From Sulfurovum sp. bin170 (GTDB taxonomy: Bacteria; Campylobacterota; Campylobacteria; Campylobacterales; Sulfurovaceae), in NCBI RefSeq assembly GCF_010892395.1, contig NZ_JAACKB010000011.1:1-7128 (forward strand): 7,128 nt of DNA, written 5' to 3'. Positions 5,493 to 7,128 of this stretch are shown here, piece after piece. The notes under the pieces are model-generated. The model saw only the letters and a program-made list of their open reading frames with translations, did no database searches and was not told the origin of the DNA. The first letter of the stretch is position 1. The number at the start of each line of letters is the position of its first letter. The translations under genes were made by a program, and so were the position numbers.

Positions 5493-5705
5493 ATGTACAG
5501 AGAGATAATTACACCAACATCTCAAGAGTATATGATAAATATACCCAAAGAGTACCTAGACAAAGAAGTAGAGATATTGGTTTTGCCTTTTTCTTATTAC
5601 AAAAAAAAGAAGAAAAAAGATTTGAGTCAATTATTGAAAATAGGTGTTTGGGACATAAAAGAAGAGGATGTAAAGGTTAAAGATTGGAAGATTCAAGAAT
5701 TTTAA
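5493..5705 (+). CDS. Antitoxin of a type II PIN toxin-antitoxin pair
   Basis: A 70-residue protein encoded directly upstream of, and overlapping by 22 nt, a PIN-domain toxin gene. The N-terminal half (ITPTSQEYMINIPKEYLDKE, then VEILVLPF) has the beta-strand pattern of small AbrB-like or VapB-like DNA-binding domains. After a lysine run (37-42), the C-terminal part LLKIGVWDIKEEDVKVKDW ends KIQEF, a helical Trp/Phe-containing tail of the sort that wraps around and neutralises VapC-type toxins. The ATG follows GAGGAG (5481-5486) at 6 nt. Assignment relies on size, gene order and overlap with the toxin as much as on sequence, and the exact antitoxin class is uncertain. An A8 run at 5601-5608 lies within the gene. 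Confidence 0.8.
   Translation: MYREIITPTSQEYMINIPKEYLDKEVEILVLPFSYYKKKKKKDLSQLLKIGVWDIKEEDVKVKDWKIQEF
5672..5676 (+). promoter_or_regulatory. Ribosome binding site that fixes the TTG start of the toxin
   Basis: AAAGG inside the antitoxin gene lies 7 nt before TTG 5684. No ATG or GTG in the toxin frame precedes the first PIN aspartate (codon 9), so this site together with the TTG decides the start. A weak TTG start inside the antitoxin gene would keep toxin synthesis below antitoxin synthesis. Confidence 0.6.
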
Positions 5706-6082
5706 TTGATACATCTGTTATTATAGATTATCTTAGGAAACAAAACAAAAAGAGTACAAAGTTTTGGAAGCTTATGAGTGAATATGAGTGTACCATCTCT
5801 ACGGTTACACTCTATGAACTATATAGTGGAGCGAAAAAGGATACGCAAAAAGAAGATGTGGATATCCTCGAATCTATGTTAGAGATTATCCCTTTTGATG
5901 CTTTACAAGCCAAAAAAGCTTCAGAGATATTTCAAACTTTGAAAAAAAAGAACAAACTTATAGAGTTTAGGGATATTTTTATAGCTTCTTGTGCTATTTC
6001 TAAAAAGATTCCATTGGCTACATTAAATAAGAAGCATTTTGAACGGATTAAAGATATCCAACTGCTTGAAATAATTTATTAA
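5684..6082 (+). CDS. vapC: PIN-domain ribonuclease toxin, VapC-like
   Basis: A 132-residue protein, the normal size for a VapC toxin. PIN signatures in order: ILIDTSVIIDYL (6-17) with metal-binding Asp9, STVTLYELYSGA (39-50) with Glu45, EFRDIFIASCAI (94-105) with Asp97, and ATLNKKHFERI (112-122) with Asn115 in place of the fourth acidic position, a frequent substitution in this family. Toxins of this kind are Mg2+-dependent endoribonucleases that cleave tRNA, rRNA or mRNA and are held inactive by the cognate antitoxin; the target here cannot be deduced. The start is TTG 5684, giving MEDSRILID, supported by AAAGG 7 nt upstream, and overlaps the antitoxin gene by 22 nt. All four active-site positions are filled, so it is probably functional. 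Only 12 nt separate it from the FtsK-like gene. Confidence 0.9.
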   Translation: MEDSRILIDTSVIIDYLRKQNKKSTKFWKLMSEYECTISTVTLYELYSGAKKDTQKEDVDILESMLEIIPFDALQAKKASEIFQTLKKKNKLIEFRDIFIASCAISKKIPLATLNKKHFERIKDIQLLEIIY

Positions 6083-6094
6083 AAAGAGGGAAAT

Positions 6095-7128
6095 ATGTTA
6101 AACAACCACGCTTTTCCATGGGGAATCTACATAGGTGACTTAATCGACAACGACGACACCATCCCACTATGTTTAGATAGCAAACAGGGTGGTTTTTGTG
6201 TTATATTTGATGAGGGTAGTGAAAAGGTAGCCAATAATTTTATAGAGAATATTGCTCTAAAGCTATTTGAGGTGTTACCCATTGGCGATATAATCGTAGA
6301 TATTTTCGATTTTTCACATAAAAAAAGATTTATGCACCTCTCATCACTGCAAAATGAAAAGCTTTACGATATTGCTTTTAATCAAAACTCTGCAACCAAT
6401 AAATTTAATGCCATAGAAGAGATAGCTCTAAATAGGCATCATGATATTCTTACTTCTACTGCACCCACTATTTCAGACTATAACCAACAGAGTAAATTCA
6501 AAGAGCAGTATCATCTGCTTCTTATTAACTTAGACTCTTTTCCTGATGAGATGACTTCACAAAAGAGGATAAAAAACTTTTTTGATTCGGCTTATGAAGC
6601 AGGGTTTTATACCATTGCTTTTGGAAGTACAGAAGTTTTGGAGAGTGAATCAAAAGCAACACAAGCTATTTTAAATCAATTTTCACATCTGGGTATAGAA
6701 GATAAAAAGATAAAACTTACGAAAGAACTTTTTGAATTCTCTGATATGATAGAAGATTATGAGTTTGAGTATGTCAATGACAACAAAGATAAAATCATTG
6801 AAAATTTATTAGTCGAATTAAAAAAAGAAGATAACTCTAGCACAGAAAAAGATTTTTTATCTATCCCTATTGGAACTTCTAAAAATGGTAGAGACACCAT
6901 CTATTTTACCATGGGAGACAAATCGACCAATCTTCATGCGTTCATTACAGGGGTAACAGGTTCAGGAAAAACCACACTTCTCAACAACATCATAGTTGGC
7001 ATCGCAGAAAAATACACCTCTGATGAGATTCAACTCTATCTTATGGACTACAAAGATGGTGTAGAGTTTCAAGTTTTTAAAAATCATCCCAATTGTAAAA
7101 AGATATTTTTGGACAATGAAGACTTGTC
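6095..7128 (+). CDS. FtsK/SpoIIIE-family ATPase, N-terminal 344 residues (3' truncated)
   Basis: The frame runs open from ATG 6095 to the window edge. Residues from about 256 form the start of an FtsK/SpoIIIE motor domain: PIGTSKNGR (258-266), Walker A GVTGSGKT (286-293, Lys292) and Walker B LYLMD (314-318, Asp318) continuing YKDGVEFQVF. The 'D(F/Y)K-GVEF' form is that of non-housekeeping relatives; cell-division FtsK normally reads IDPK. No membrane segment is present. Residues about 20-240 look like a degenerate ATPase-type domain: LKLFEVLPIGDIIVDIFDF (55-73) and the Walker-B-like LLLINLD (141-147), without a GKT loop. I infer a soluble two-domain translocase whose first domain is inactive. 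It probably moves DNA or a polypeptide, but its substrate is unknown. AGAGGG (6085-6090) lies 4 nt before the ATG, and the gene starts 12 nt after the toxin stop, so co-transcription is likely. Genes further right should show whether it belongs to a defence or mobile-element module. Confidence 0.85.
   Translation, partial: MLNNHAFPWGIYIGDLIDNDDTIPLCLDSKQGGFCVIFDEGSEKVANNFIENIALKLFEVLPIGDIIVDIFDFSHKKRFMHLSSLQNEKLYDIAFNQNSATNKFNAIEEIALNRHHDILTSTAPTISDYNQQSKFKEQYHLLLINLDSFPDEMTSQKRIKNFFDSAYEAGFYTIAFGSTEVLESESKATQAILNQFSHLGIEDKKIKLTKELFEFSDMIEDYEFEYVNDNKDKIIENLLVELKKEDNSSTEKDFLSIPIGTSKNGRDTIYFTMGDKSTNLHAFITGVTGSGKTTLLNNIIVGIAEKYTSDEIQLYLMDYKDGVEFQVFKNHPNCKKIFLDNEDL

Noticed and set aside
6095..7128. 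Housekeeping cell-division FtsK
   Set aside because: No N-terminal membrane helices, and the Walker B context is LMDYKDGVEF rather than the IDPK form typical of cell-division FtsK.

Overview
The window looks like a chromosomal stretch from an AT-rich Gram-negative bacterium, most likely a Campylobacterota lineage of the Sulfurimonas/Sulfurovum kind. This is an inference. It rests on the low G+C, the heavy use of AGA (Arg), ATA (Ile) and AAA/AAG (Lys) codons, purine-rich Shine-Dalgarno sites of the AAAGG/GAGG type, extended -10 promoters (TGnTATAAT), and outer-envelope proteins (OmpA-like, AqpZ). No RNA gene, CRISPR array or insertion sequence was found.

Left part (1-2335, + strand): a tight three-gene cell-envelope cluster. 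It opens with the 3' end of a gene encoding tandem 12-residue repeats (consensus KEFPDTRQEHFV). That gene overlaps, by 11 nt, a gene for a membrane-anchored protein with BON-like modules and a C-terminal OmpA peptidoglycan-binding domain. One nucleotide further on starts a single-span protein that is almost entirely coiled coil. The packing suggests one translationally coupled operon for an envelope-spanning structure; its job is unknown.

Middle (2336-5003): after an AT-rich gap with a perfect 11-bp inverted repeat comes a six-segment voltage-gated cation channel of the bacterial NaV family. Its selectivity filter, TFEDWTD, is acidic at positions that make the related NavAb channel calcium-selective. 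A strong hairpin separates it from a convergent aquaporin Z gene, whose start is better placed at an internal GTG (4052). aqpZ shares a compact divergent promoter region, containing a 14-bp perfect palindrome, with a gene for a short SPFH/prohibitin-type membrane protein.

Right part (5004-7128): a 489-bp gap without a convincing full-length gene holds small open frames that may be gene debris. Then follow a type II toxin-antitoxin pair (small antitoxin plus PIN-domain VapC-like ribonuclease, starting at TTG within the antitoxin gene) and, 12 nt downstream, the first 344 codons of an FtsK/SpoIIIE-family ATPase. That ATPase is not housekeeping FtsK: it lacks membrane segments and seems to carry a degenerate ATPase-like domain ahead of the active one. 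This edge looks like accessory DNA and is the part most likely to belong to an uncharacterised system, most of which lies beyond the window.
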